A stretch of DNA of 64,000 nt, taken from Manis javanica (lineage: Eukaryota; Chordata; Mammalia; Pholidota; Manidae). The stretch spans positions 16,360,501 through 16,424,500 of the forward strand of contig NC_133167.1 of the NCBI RefSeq assembly GCF_040802235.1, written 5' to 3'. Position numbers and translations under genes: made by a program. Below, piece by piece: positions 47,661 to 60,121 of this stretch (the stretch's first letter is position 1; the number at the start of each line of letters is the position of its first letter). A model generated the notes under the pieces. The model was not told the DNA's origin, ran no database searches, and was given only the letters and a program-made list of their open reading frames with translations.

Positions 47661-48575
47661 AAGAACGGCTTATAACCAGTGTCCAGGTATCCCCTGGTCT
47701 GTGCATGCCCATCCTTCAGACCAGTCCCCATAGATGCAATTTGGGATAGGATGGTTGATCAGACCCCTGTGCACAAGATCAGGGCCCACTCCCCCCTCAC
47801 CTGTGGCCAGATGGGGAAGCGTGGGAAGGAGAAGTTTGCTAGAGAGCAAAACCAATAGCTACATGGATCCTCCTAGACCAGGATGCCTAACAAAGGGTCA
47901 GAATTTGTTGAAGAAAGAGAGTAGAGAGGATATTGGAAAAATACAAAGATATCTAAGCACTCATAAGGCTCCATTTTTTTTTTGCAGTTCCACCATCCTG
48001 CCATTTTTCTACTGAATATTCAAAAAACAAGATTATCAACAACCAGGATTCCATTTCCCCAAGTACCCATAATCCACAATTGCGTTGTATAAAATGAAGG
48101 TAGCAATGAAGTAAAGAGGAAATAACCTTAAGAAAAGCCCAGATTCTTCTTCCTCTCAAAACTGTTCTGAATCATTATCCATTTTCAGACAGACATTTGT
48201 TATTGAGGGGTAGGGCGGTCACCCAGGATCTAAACCCACTTCTGTGTTTAGGAAATTCCTTACCTTATGAGTAGTGGTGTCCTGGTAAAAGTTTAACAGC
48301 CTGCTGTGAAGGAAGGGCAGGCCTAGGGTGCAGTGTGTGCTCGTTTCTGTGTCTATACTCTCCCGACGGCTGATTTCAAGCTACCAGGGTGATGACACTA
48401 AACACAGAACTGGGAAGAGAGGCACAGTACACATAGAATATTTAATGCTTCGTTTTAAATGTATTTGAGTTTATGTAATTGACTTTTCTGATTAAACTTT
48501 TAATTCTGAAATCAGCCTCACAACTAGGATGTTGACACTGACAGAGCTAAGACACAGAGGACTGCTACTGCAGTA
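47661..48575. other. Unassigned intergenic sequence
   Basis: No gene or clear repeat recognised. Confidence 0.4.
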
Positions 48576-48579
48576 ATCA

Positions 48580-51500
48580 CACCTCATGCTTCCCCTGCAT
48601 AGCTGTCCACTTCCCTCTTAGCCACATCCCCTTCCTAACTCCTGGAAACCACCAACCTGTTCTCTATTTCTATAATTTTGTCATTACAAGAAGGCTACAT
48701 AAGTAGAATCATACACTGCTTCACCTTTTGGGGTTGATTTTTTCACCCTACTTTATTCTCTGAAAATACACACAGGTTGTTGCATATATCAAAAGTTCAT
48801 TCCTTTTCATTTCTGACTAGTATTCCAGTTTATTTACCCACTCACCCATGGAAAGACATCTGTATTGTTTCCAGTTTGGGGCTGTTGTGAATAAATATTA
48901 TTTTTTATATACTATAAACATTTGTGTCCACGTTTTTGTAAACGTTGAATGTTCATTTCTCTGGGATAAATGCCCAGCAGTGCAAGTTGCATGTTTAGGG
49001 TTTTTTATATATGCACTTATTTTATTAAAGTATAGTTGATATACAATATTATATTGGTTTCAAGTATACAACATAGTGATTCAACAGTTATCTACATTAT
49101 TAAATACTCATCCCAACTAGTATAGTTACTATTTGCATGTTTAGGTTTTAAGAAACTACTAAAATGTTTTCCAGAGAGGCTGTCCTGTTTTGCCTTCTCA
49201 CCAGCAATATATGAGTGATCCAGATTTTCCACATAATCAGCCTTTTAGTGTTGTCACTATTTTTTATTTTAGCCATTCTGATAGGTGTATAGTGATACCT
49301 TGTTGCAGTTTTAATTTGCATTTCCCTAATGACTAATGCGGTTGAACAATTTTTTATGTGTTTATTTGCTACTGTATATCCTTTTCAGTGAAATGTTTCC
49401 TCACACATTTCGCCTATTTTTCAAATTATATTGTTTGCTTTTTGTTGTTGAGTTTTAGGAATACTTCATATATTTCTAGATACTAATCCTTTGTCAGATA
49501 TGTGGCTTACAAATATCTTCTCCGATTCTGTAACTTATCTTGGGGTCTTCCACAGAACAAAATTTAAAACTTTTGAAGAAGTCCAGTTTATCAATTTTTC
49601 CTATTAAGGATTATCTTTTTGTTGTCAAGTATAAGAACTCTGCTTAGCCTTATATCACAAAGAATTTCTCCTTTTTATTCTAAAATTTTTATAGGTACAG
49701 GTTTTACACTTGAGTCTGTGTGATCTATTTTGAGTTAATTTTTACAGAAGGTGTGAGACTTAGGTCAGAGTTAATTTTTTTCCCTGTGGATGTCTAATTG
49801 CTCCATCACCATTTGTTGAAAAAGCTATCTTTCCTCCATTTAATTGCTTTTGCATTTTTGTTAAAAATTATTTGGGCATATTTGTGTAGGTCTATCCCTG
49901 AGGTTTCCATTCTGTTTCATTAAATTGTGTCTATCCCCCAACCAATAACACCCCATTTTGATTATGTAGCAATGTAGTAAGTCTTGAAATCAGGTAGTCT
50001 TCTGCATCTCGCTTTATTCTTCTTTTTCAAGATTGTTTTAACTATTAGTTTCTACACCTTTCCATATATATGTTAGAATAATCTTGTATATCTACAAAAA
50101 AATCTTGCCTAGGTTCAATAAAAATTGTATTAAAATTATAATCAATTGACACCTTTATGATGTTGAGTCTTCCAATCCATGAACAGTCTCTCCATTTAGT
50201 TGGGTCTTCTGTGATTTCTTTCATCAATTTTGTGTAGTTTTCTACATATAAGTCCTATACAGTTCTGTCAGATTTATACCTAAATATTTCACTTTCTTGA
50301 ATGGATGTAAATTTTTTTTGCTAGTATTAAGAAGTGCAATTGATTTCTATATGTGTATCTCGTATTCTGTGACCTTATCAAACTCATTCATTCTTAGAGG
50401 TTTGTTTTGCTTTGTTTCTGCAGATTCCTTAGCATTTTCTATGTAGACAATCATGTTAATTGCAAATGGAGACTATTTTATTTCTTCCTTTCCGATCTGT
50501 ATGACTCCTATTTCTTTTTCTTGCCTATTGCTAGAATTTCTAGCACTGTGTTGAGTAACAGAGGTAAGAGAGGGCATCCTTATCTTATTCCTGGTCTTAG
50601 GAGGATGTGTTCAATCTCTTACCATTAAGTATAGTGTTAGCTGTAGATTTTGTATAGATTTCCTTTATTACATTAAGGAAATTCCCTTCTATTTCTATTT
50701 TTTCTAAGAATTTTTATCATGAATGGATGTTGAATTTTTTCAAATGCTTTTTCTGTATTAATTGATATGATCATGTGTTAATAGGGTGGATTAAATTGAT
50801 TTTGGAATATTGAACCAGCTTTGCATATCTGGAATAAACCTGACTTGGTCATGATATTTAATTCTTTTTACATATTGCTGAATTATATTTGCTATTTTTT
50901 TTAAAAGATTTCTTGCATCAACATTCCTGAAGGATACTGTTCTTCTTTTTATGTGTGTATTATTTTGGCTGGTCTTGGTATCAGGATAATACTGATCTAT
51001 CAATACCTACTAATACTAATAGTATCATAAAATGAATTAGGAAGAGTTCCCTACTCTTCTGTTTTCTGAAAGAGATTCCATAGAATTGGTGTTATTCTCC
51101 TTTAAATGTTTAATAGAATTTTCCAGTGAAACTATCTCGATCTAGAGATTCCTTTTGGGAAATTTTTAAATTAAGAATTCAGTTTCCTTAACTGGCTAGA
51201 GGTCTATTAAAATTACCTTTTTTACATTGAAAGAGTTATGGTAGTTTGTGTTTTTTAAGAAATGGTTCATTTCATCTAGTTGTCAAGTTTATACAGATTT
51301 GTTCATAGTTTTCCCTTATTAGCCTTTTGATGTCTGTAGGGTCAGTAATGATATCCCCTGTTACATTCCTGATAGCAGTAATTTGTGCCATCTTTTTTTT
51401 GTCAGCCTTGCTAGAGGTTTGTCAATTTTATTGACTTTTTCAAAGAACTATCTCTTAGTTTCACTTATTTTTCTCTATTGTTTTTGTTTTCATTTTATTG

Positions 51501-52780
51501 ATTTCAAATCTTATCTTTATTATTTCCTTCCTTCGCTTGCTTTGGATTTAGTTTGCTCATCCTAATTCTAGATTCTTGAAGTAGGAGCTTAGATTATCTG
51601 AGATTCTTCCTCTTTTCTATTGTATGCTTTCAGTGCTATAAATTACCCTCTTAGCACTGCTTTAACTGTGTTTTCACAAATTTTGACATATTGCATTTAT
51701 ATTTCATCCAGTTCAATAATATTTATTTCCCTTGAGATTTCCTTTTGGCCTCATGGATTATTTATAAGTCCCTTGTTTTGTTTCCAAGTATTTGGCAATT
51801 CTCCTATTATTCTCTGTTACTGATTTTCTAGCTTGATTCCACTGTGGTCAGAGAACAAATTTTGTATGATTTCAATTCTTTTAAATATGTTGCAGTTTGT
51901 TTTATGGCTAAGGTTATGCTCTGTCTTAGTATATATTCCATAAGCACTTGAAAAGAATGTGTATCATGATGTCATTCTTTAAGTGGCAACTGATCCTGTT
52001 GGTAGATGGTGTTGTTGAATTATTCTATCTCCTTGCTGATTTTCTATCAATTGCTGAAAGAGGAGAGTTGAGGTCTCCAACTATAGTTCAATTCCTTTCA
52101 GGTCAATCGGTTTTTGCTTTCACACATTTATTTCATCTCTGTTGCTTGGGGCACACACGTTTATGATTGTTAAGTCTTTGTAGTGGATTGACTCTGTTAT
52201 CATGACATGCCTCTGTCTCCTACTGGGCAATGGTGAAAGTTCTGACTCTCCCCTGGGCCTCCTCTGAGATCGCCTAGCTAGGAAGGGGAAGGGGCCTCAT
52301 TACTGCCGGGTGGAGGTGGAAGTCCAGGCCCACTGCTTGACTTTCTATGACACCATCAGAGTGCTGAGGTACCTTGCACAGTCTCTCAAGGTTGGAAATG
52401 CAGGCTTCCCCCTTAGCTTTTCTTGGTGTGGGCAAGGAGGGGACCACAGTTGTCTGGGGTATTTGGCAGTTACTGTCTGAAAGTTTTCCGTTTTGCTATG
52501 TTGCTCTTTTCCTGGTCCTTTGACTAGAGAGAACAGATTTTCGTTGGAACTTTTTGTCTGTATCTGTTGGCATTTCTGGGTTGCCAGCTTCTTCACCTCC
52601 ATACTTGGTAATACGAGTTAGAAAGAAATCCCATCAATGTGTTGTTCCTCACGTCCCAGGGTCCCTAGCTGGTCTGCCTTCTCTTTTCAGTCTTCTTGTG
52701 TTTCTTTTATATATAATGTGTAGGGGCTTTAGTTGTACTTAGCAGGAAGAATAGGGAAAAGTACACCTACTGTAATTTAC
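48580..52780 (-). repeat. Long antisense LINE-1 relic (about 4.2 kb, L1M type)
   Basis: It starts with the antisense L1 3' end (taactcctggaaaccaccaa near 48635, tccagtttggggctgttgtg near 48871). It continues through antisense ORF2: tgtcagatatgtggcttac, agttgggtcttctgtgattt, ctagtattaagaagtgcaat, atcatgaatggatgttgaat and tcagtaatgatatcccctgt. It ends near 52730 with the aggggctttagttgtactta block. The gene frames are destroyed. A short insertion with target-site duplication interrupts it at 49000-49132. Confidence 0.9.
49000..49132 (-). mobile_element. Short LINE-1 3' fragment nested in the large L1, with 13-bp target-site duplication
   Basis: TTGCATGTTTAGG flanks the insert at 48987-48999 and 49133-49145. 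The 133-base insert opens with gttttttatat and contains attaaagtatagttgatata and ggtttcaagtatacaacata, an L1 3' sequence common in carnivores, ungulates and their relatives. Confidence 0.85.
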
Positions 52781-53640
52781 TTTTTAATAATGGCTGTATT
52801 CCATAACCAGCTCAAAAATCCCTGAAATTTTAACAATGGGCTCTTGTAAGCCGGCTCCAACACACCACAGCTAGAAGTCTCAGAGGGAGTCAGAGCCCTC
52901 CTCCTACCACAGAAGCTAAAGATAACACATATTCTCTTTCCCAGCCTTCCCTGCAGCTTGGGCATGAGGTGACTTCGGCCAATCAGGCATCCACCAGGCA
53001 GAGAAGCAGGATAGTGGAGAATCCCTCCACCCCCCAGGGCTCAAACTGTGGCATCCCACATTCAGGGGCAGCAGCATTGCCTCCAAACTTTTTGTACACC
53101 ACATATTTGACCCTGCTCTAGCCATTATCAGTTCTGAGTTGGATTCTCCTACCTTCCCAGAGGTTCTGTGAGTAGCTTTTCAGCTGCTCTGTTTCTGCTT
53201 AAATTGGCTAGAGCTGGCTTCTGTCCAGGGCAAATAAACATTCTGATGCACATTTTGCTGGCTCTCAGCTGCGAATCCCTCTGGAAAACAAAAAACCTCA
53301 GCTTCTACCATGAATATCCTTATTCTTGCTCAGGAAAATGATTTGAGGAATAACTTACAGCTAACAGAACCGTGGACCCCCACCCAGAAGGGCTTGCTGA
53401 GGAGGGCTGCTAGGAGCCCAAAGCCATCACAACTCACGTTGCTTTCTTAGTTGCCAGATATTCTGCTCCCCCGTGCACTGACTGTGCATGTATTTATAGT
53501 CCCTCCCAGTGATCTGGCATCGGCAGAGTACACTAACTAACCTGACCTTAAGAACGAAGCAATCCAGTGACACTAAAATCTTATTTTCCCTTCTCATTGC
53601 CCACTCATGCTCCTCTCCCCTGCACCACTGAACATGCACC
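52781..53640. other. Unassigned intergenic sequence, probably part old repeat
   Basis: No gene recognised. 52800-53230 (aatccctgaaattttaac, agggagtcagagccctcctc, ggaggttctgtgagtagc-like) has the feel of a decayed transposon or LTR that I cannot name. Confidence 0.35.
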
Positions 53641-54218
53641 CACTGGTTAGAGGATAGTTTTCATCTTCTAACCTTGGGGGTGGCTTATGTGCACAGAAAA
53701 GACGGCTCATAGCTTTGCTTGGGTGTTCAAGTGAGTATTTGACTTATTAAATGTATATGTTGAGAAATTTATGGCTCTTCCTTAAGCTTTTAAAATCAGC
53801 TTAGGAATCTCATTATCCTATTTATAAGTCTAGCAAATATTAACAACCACGTTGAGAGGGCTTTTGATTAATGTTAAGTCCCATTTATACACTTAGTTAA
53901 TTATACCTCTTTAACATTTTAAACAGCATTTATAAATTTAATATATTCAATTCCTTTTTAAGTACTTCATCTAACTGACAAACCTTCCCAAGTACTAAAG
54001 TGACTCTCATAGATTTAATAAATTAAGCATATAAAAATCAGTCAAGCTTAAATTCTCTTAAATTTCCAATCTATCTGTAAGCTTAGAGAGATTTCCACTT
54101 AAAATTACAAATCTTAATCAATATGCAAGTACAAATATAAAAGTGGAATGTTAGTGGTCTTTAGTGGTCTGCTAATAGCCAAATCCTCTTTCAAACTGCA
54201 CTAACATAAAGGATCACT
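53641..54218. other. AT-rich intergenic sequence, possible LTR-type relic
   Basis: About two-thirds A+T with many TTAA and TTTAAA words. No family recognised. Confidence 0.3.
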
Positions 54219-54560
54219 GTTATGGAATGAATGTTTGTGTGCCCCCTCACCAAATTCCTATGTTGAAATCCTAACCCCCAATGTGATGGTATTTAGAAGG
54301 TGGAGCCCCTGGGAGGGGACAAGGTCATGAGGGTGGAGCCCCCATCAAGGAGATTAGTGCCCTTATAAAATAGAGCTCTGTAGTCCCTTTAGCCATGTGA
54401 GGACACAGAAAGAAGATAGCATCTATGACCTAGATACGAGACACCAATCTGTCAGCATCTTGATTGTGGACTTCTAGAACTGTGAGAAATAAATTTCCAC
54501 TGTTTATAAGCCACCCAGTCTTTGGTATTTTGTTATAGCAGCCTGACTAGACCAAAATGA
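54219..54560 (+). repeat. MaLR-type LTR (MLT1/MST group), solo
   Basis: It starts ctgttatggaatgaatgttt; atgttgaaatcctaaccccc, aatgtgatggtatttagaag, aaggtcatgagggtggagcc, gattagtgcccttataaaat, agccatgtgaggacacagaa, tgtgagaaataaatttccac and tataagccacccagtctttg follow. This is the canonical MaLR LTR order, including its AATAAA polyadenylation signal (54489). No internal coding region is present. Confidence 0.92.
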
Positions 54561-55404
54561 TAATATATGAACAAACTCTTTGAATTTGAAAATAATAAAG
54601 CCTACAGTTTTGATTCCCTTGAACATTTGTGTGCTGAATTTTTAATTTTTTGTGGGTTCCTAAAATGTCTACCCATAAGGGAGATAATTTCCTTCTCTCT
54701 GAGGTTGCTAATCTATGAGAGACTTTGGGTGGGATGCTGACTAAACCCTCACTGTGACTCTATGGACCAGTCAAGCCCTATTTCCAGTCTTTAACTTTCT
54801 AACTTAAAGATGGAGGTGGCTGAGGAGACCACTGCCTTAGAAACAAGTGATTAATTTCCTAGTTTCAAACCAGAGTCCAGCCCATAACCTCCATCCAGGG
54901 TCCATGCCTGATTCTGCATTTATTTGAACTTGAAGGCATGTAACTACATGTTTTCCATCTAAGTCTAAATAATCCTGTTTTCTTTTCATATTGCTCTTAT
55001 CCTTGGGTCTGTACAATTCTTATGGATACTAAACTTTTATCTACTTGAATTCTGGTTATCTCACAGAACTCTGTCTGATTATTTAGTCATGACCCCCAAA
55101 ATCATTCTCCAAGGTCGGCCCCACCCAACTCACCCTATCTGACCTCCTATGGTCCCTGAGTTCATAATTCCCCTGGGGAATGGAAAAGTAGGCTCCCCCA
55201 AACCTATGCTGCTCCCTTTTACTTGGAGAGGCTAAGGGAAAAGTCCTTAAGCCGAGTAACTTTGCCCAGAGGTGGCGTGAAGGTTACCGTGGCACTACAG
55301 CCCCCTGCTTCCCACTGTCCCACAAGAGGTACTGCAATGGTCAAGGTCTCTTGGAAGGACAAGGTCCACATAAGAAGCACTGCAACCAAAGCCCTCGTCT
55401 CTCA
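54561..55404. other. Unassigned intergenic sequence
   Basis: No gene or clear repeat recognised. Confidence 0.4.
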
Positions 55405-55485
55405 GAAGGCTGAGGGGACATAACCAAGGTCACCAGCTAGTGCCTGAGCCAAGGCTCAAACCCAACTCCCAGCCCCATGCTCTGG
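55405..55485 (+). repeat. MIR 3' end fragment
   Basis: gacataaccaaggtcaccag, ctagtgcctgagccaaggct and caaacccaactcccagcccc correspond to the MIR 3' end (aaggtcacacagctagtaagtggcagagc, ttcgaacccaggcag). Confidence 0.7.
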
Positions 55486-58400
55486 CCCCTCACAACGGTC
55501 TCAACAACAGCAAAGTCAGCAGAGCCAGGAAGGTGCTCATGGATCACAGCCTCAACCAAGCAGCCCAAACAATCAAGTGTGCCTCGTACAGCCCTGCTGG
55601 TTGCTTGGTACACAGAATAGAAACAGGCATGGTGCCTGCCCTTCCTAAAATAGACATGCATACCATGTATTTGTATTTCCCTACTAAGGGGAAGCAATAA
55701 TAAGAAATGACTTTCAGCTATAGTGGGAATGGGGAGTAGGCCTGGGCCCCAGAGAGCAGAGGCTGTTGGGGAGAAAATGGGGCATAAGGGTGGTCTCTGG
55801 GGGCCCAAGGCTTGGGGAGAGCTCTTGCAGGAAAGCCCTGTACATGACGGGCCCTGCAAACACCCGCATGGAGAAGACGCTCTGGGCCCTCCATCGTTAG
55901 CACTGTGAGGAAGCAGGAACAGGGCAGCTAAGAGGGAACAGCCTGGGGCCACCTCTCAGGCTCCCCCCTTATCTCCCATGGCTCCTGAGGCCTCAGACGG
56001 CACTTTCTCTTTCCCACCTGCCACTGTCCACTCATCAGCCTAGAATGTAGGATCACCAACATCTCTCCCTCCAGCTGGTTCAGGAAGAAACCCACGATGC
56101 CACTTTGAGTTCTGAGGGCATGATGACGAACAATGGGAAGCTGACAACTGTAATTGAACTAACAAATATGAAAACCAAACCATTTTCAGAAGTCTCTAAA
56201 ATTTCTACTAGTGTCGCCCTTGGCTTTGACAGGATCCTAAAGGGAGCAATGGCCTTCACCTCTTGGCCCTCCCTTCTCTGCCACCTGCTCACCCCTATCC
56301 CTTCCAGGCAACCCTGTGGCCAGGCACTGTGTTTTGTGGTTAGGGATACAAAAAAGGCTCAGGCCGCGTCTCTGCCCATCTATGGCCTCAGAAGAAAAGT
56401 GCCAGTCGTCGGGGTGCAGTCAAAGGTGCCATGGCAGGCAGGCATGCTAAGGGAGCCTCAAATGACAGCCTTGTCCCAAATGCTCCTCAGTGCCTCCTGC
56501 TCCCACCCAATCATTCTGGCAGCTTCCAGCCCCTGCTCCACCTCCACCTGTGCCCCACCTCCTCTGCACCTCACCTCCCACAGGTCTGGCAGACCTGTCC
56601 TAGGAGCTCCCTGCTCCTCCCAGCACCCCCATCCCCCAATCCAAGCGGGACTCACCCACCACCCAGAGACCGTGCCCACAGCCACCTGCCTAGTCAGCAG
56701 TTGATAAAGCATTGTTCAGTAAAAAGAAACATTTCCAACAACATTAAAAATAATCCCAGTTGAGGTCTCAAATATTAAATCTTTCCTCCAGAACATAAAC
56801 CCTACCAATATCAGAGTTTGCTTTTTGCACAAGTGGTGAGTCACACAACCCATCAAGTTCACCCTCAGACAATTATATAATTTATCTGGAAACCAAACTC
56901 CTCACTTTAGGTTTCCCATTTGCCACACTGCATTCAATCCACAATCCTGTGCTTGCCTAGAAACCTGCTTTATTGTTCCAGCAATGACATAGTCACCAGC
57001 TGCATAGGCAGCGTCTGGCACAAGTACCCTTGAGCTGTTTGTCTTTCCGTAGCTGCTCAGAATTCCCTGGGAGAGCTCTAAGTGTCAACAGGCATGATCA
57101 TTATTTGAGTCACCTGATATGATACAAGAAGCGATGTCACACAGGCTGCCAAACCTGCAGGTTATGGCCAGGTTCTGTACCCTAAAGGAGGGGCCCAGGG
57201 CAATCCAACCAGATGGTCTCTGAGCTCTGGTGGCCAGAAGCTTTCACAAGGGCATCACGTGTCTTGAGTGAGCTGAATCTTCAGCAGAGAGCAAGGAAAT
57301 GCCAGCCACCATTGGCTCAAAGTAGACGAATGAGTTAGCGCTTCTCCAAGCCTAAGTGGGCTTGGACTTGTCTAAGGATAATAAAAGCTTTGGGTAGCTG
57401 CCCAGGATGTGACCACAATCCCACTCAGAAAGCCACAAGGGGAAATAAGATGGTGATGCTAATGTGGCCATCTTCTTGTTGTGCCCACTCAGCAAGCTGC
57501 TTCTAGTCTAAAGCATTCGGCAGTGAGGCCTGTCACTCAAAATACAATGGCCTCCAAACCCCGCTTAGTGCCCCAGAGCGGTGCCACCAGGGCCAGATGG
57601 GGCTCCCCTCTGTCAGTTCCCCTCTACACCTGGAAGAAGGCAGCCTCAGTCAAGCTGCCCAGTGCCCCAGCAGTATAAGCTTGGAAAGGTTTAGAGAAAG
57701 TCAGAAGAAACAGAGAGGCTACAAAGGTATCAGGACAAACTCCAAATACCCCCAAATAGTCCCTGATTGTCCAGGCCCCAGGCCAGGCTGGTTACCTATA
57801 GGTTTGCCACTGTCCCATCATCCCTCATCTTTCCTCCATGCCTAACCTGGCCCTCACTGTCACTCATTCCTCTGCCATCCTTCAAGGTACCAATCCCTGG
57901 CACTCTGGGGTTGCTACAGTCCTAACCAGGCCCAGCTGAGCATGTGTGGGCCAACTCTGGATTCTGGTACTCACCTGCAGCTGCCTTCCCTTGGGGGCAG
58001 AAGGAGAAAGGCTGGTGGGAATGGTGGTGCTCTTCAAGGCTCCAGGCTCTTAGGCCTTATTCATGTCCTTCCACATCATGTGACATGTTCACTAGCCAGA
58101 GGTTATATCTGGTTCTACTCTTCACTGAAATTTTTTCACCCGTTATTCTGAGGCCTCGGCATCTAGTTTTATTGGCAGCTGCTCTGACCTACCAGCCGGG
58201 ACCAGGGCGCATTCCCTGTTTCAAAAGCCCCCACCTATGGTTCCTCATTCTCAGTTGAGGAGCGCCCAGAGTTCTCAGCTATTTCCAAACAGAGATGCCT
58301 GACACAGATGGTGTCCGGGGAAGAGCCGAGCCTGCTGGGCTCACCGGGCACTACTCCCTCTCAGGGCCTTGGCAGCAAGTCCCTTCCTGTGGGGTCTCAG

Positions 58401-59081
58401 CATCTCCCAGACCCAACAGGGAAGCCCACCTCCACTGAGAGACAGGGCGGGTACCAGGTAACCTGCTCTAGGGCTCAGGGAAGGAAGGGAGTCCTACAGG
58501 AAAGCCTCGGCTACGGCCACCTGCGTGAGGCACCCCTGCCATTTCAGTTCAGAATCTGCTTTGCCCTGCACACTTCTATGTTCCAGGTGTTGTGCTTTAC
58601 CTTCACTTTGCCCCCTGGCAAAGTTCCTCTGAAATTCCACCTGGACTTGGCCTACCGAAGGGAAAAGGGACTTGGTCTTCACAGAGATGACACAGGGATG
58701 TCAGTCAGCGGCCAGATACACTTAGAGGCATCCTTGCACCAGAGACCAAAGGGGCGGGCTGGAATGAAATGCTTAAACCTGACCGACACTCCAGGGCAGC
58801 TGGAAGGTGCATCTCTTCCCTATGAGCACAGCCAAGAGTCTCACAGAGGTCTGTCCCTTCTCTCCTGACCAGCTTCTGGGCTCCTGCTACTGGCCTGAAC
58901 ACCTGGGAGGGAACTAGGAAAAGGATTAGAAGTGGGGCCAGCCGCAGAGGAAACGGCTAATGTGGGTCACGGAGGAATCCTGGCCGTGGATGCTCAGAAC
59001 TGTGAACTCCACAGAGCCTCAGGCCCCACCTGTCTCCCAATAATTGAATGTGCTTGAATGGGATCTTTGACCACAGCGGAA
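55486..59081. other. GC-rich intergenic sequence between the desert and SLC4A3
   Basis: No coding gene is supported. Frames of 171, 199 and 186 codons (55437-55952 minus, 56105-56704 plus, 58308-58868 plus) have no known domain and composition typical of chance frames in GC-rich DNA. No CpG island, promoter or splice pattern was identified by eye. Confidence 0.45.
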
Positions 59082-59096
59082 CCACCAGGTGGCAGT
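59082..59096 (+). promoter_or_regulatory. Candidate CTCF binding motif 1
   Basis: CCACCAGGTGGCAGT fits the CTCF core pattern CCASYAGRKGGCRSY at all 15 positions. It is in the same orientation as a second match 61 bases further right, about 0.9 kb beyond the SLC4A3 stop codon. Occupancy is inferred from the motif alone. Confidence 0.6.
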
Positions 59097-59142
59097 GCTG
59101 CTCCTGCTGGGTTGGGACGGAGACTGCAGTCCGAGCCAGCGG

Positions 59143-59157
59143 CCACCAGAGGGCAAC
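59143..59157 (+). promoter_or_regulatory. Candidate CTCF binding motif 2
   Basis: CCACCAGAGGGCAAC matches 14 of 15 positions of the CTCF core pattern, in the same orientation as the motif at 59082. Paired sites of this kind are common at domain borders. Confidence 0.55.
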
Positions 59158-59299
59158 ACAGAGGGGTCCGGCTCCACCTCGCCGCTGGTTGCCGAGCAAC
59201 TGTGACGCAACAGGCTCCCAGTTTGCTCCCTCCTCAAGGCCTCCCAGGTTATTTCTGGCGTTAACAGACTGTTGCACAAGCAGTGGCCTCAGGAATCCC

Positions 59300-60043
59300 A
59301 AAGCTACCTCTTTTTTAAGCCAAGAGAATCTAAAATGGTCCAGGGACCCCAAATTCAGCTCCACCCTGGCGTCTAGGGAATGGGGCTACCGTCCCTGCTC
59401 CTCAGAATGCCAGCGACCAAGAAAAAGAGAGAAACGTTTTCCATTTGCCTCAGTGGGCACACAGCTATTGGGGACGCTCTGATTCCCTAGTTGCTAAAGC
59501 AGGGCAGCTCCCCCCTCTCCTTCCGCCCACCCTCCCCCTTCTAATCAGGGGCCGGATTAACAGCATGCGACCTTGGGCTGACCTCGGGCCTCCTGGGCCT
59601 CAGCTGTACTTGAGGGGTGATGATAACACCCAGCTCTGACCTTCTGGGGTCTTGATTCTCTCCCTTTCCCCCAAGAATTCTGTCCTTGCCTCAAGCCTGT
59701 CTCCAGCTTTGATAACAATGGAAGTAAAATTCTTCCAACTCCAGACGGCTAAGTATGACCTGCGAAACCAGAGATGGAACCAAGAAAGGGAGGCAGACAC
59801 AAGACAAGGAGTGTGGTTATAATGAGCTCAAAGCCGGCGCCGGTCTGGGCAGTGAACGGGCCTGGGTGTCATGGGGTCGGCGCCCAGACAGGGTCAGGGG
59901 ACCGCTCTGCCGTGGCATTAGCAGTGGCTCCAGGCATGTCTCTGGGTCGTGAGGAGCCCACTGGCCCTGGGGCTGGGCTCTGACCGGGGCCCAGGGGTCA
60001 ATCGTTAAGGTGCCGGGTCACTGAGGGGCGCCAGGTTGGAGGG
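59300..60043 (-). other. SLC4A3: Probable SLC4A3 3' untranslated region (end not defined)
   Basis: This GC-rich stretch follows the stop codon on the minus strand. Reading it by eye I found no AATAAA or ATTAAA hexamer on the minus strand (TTTATT or TTTAAT on the plus strand), so I cannot place the cleavage site. A variant signal may be used, or the UTR may extend further left. The left limit given is arbitrary. Confidence 0.4.
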
Positions 60044-60121
60044 TCACACGGGCATGTGCAGCTCGTTGTACTCATCCTGGCCGTCCTCATCGAAGTTGGG
60101 CTCAGCGTCTTCTGAGTCCAG
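60044..60121 (-). CDS. SLC4A3: SLC4A3 terminal coding exon with stop codon
   Basis: 25 codons plus TGA at 60044-60046, preceded by the acceptor CTGCAG. It encodes the acidic cytosolic tail, from LDSED to the end ELHMPV. In AE1 the matching tail (LDADD) was reported to bind carbonic anhydrase II; whether AE3 does so is debated, and the residues here are similar but not identical. The 3' untranslated region continues leftwards from 60043. Confidence 0.95.
   Translation of the reverse strand: MDSEDAEPNFDEDGQDEYNELHMPV

Noticed and set aside
55437-55952. 171-codon minus-strand open frame
   Set aside because: Overlaps plus-strand frames and a MIR end, and has no known domain.
56105-56704. 199-codon plus-strand open frame
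   Set aside because: Lies in GC-rich, stop-poor DNA, overlaps another frame (56431-56763), is Ser/Pro/His-rich and has no known domain.
58308-58868. 186-codon plus-strand open frame
   Set aside because: GC-rich chance frame; no family resemblance and a competing minus-strand frame in the same place.
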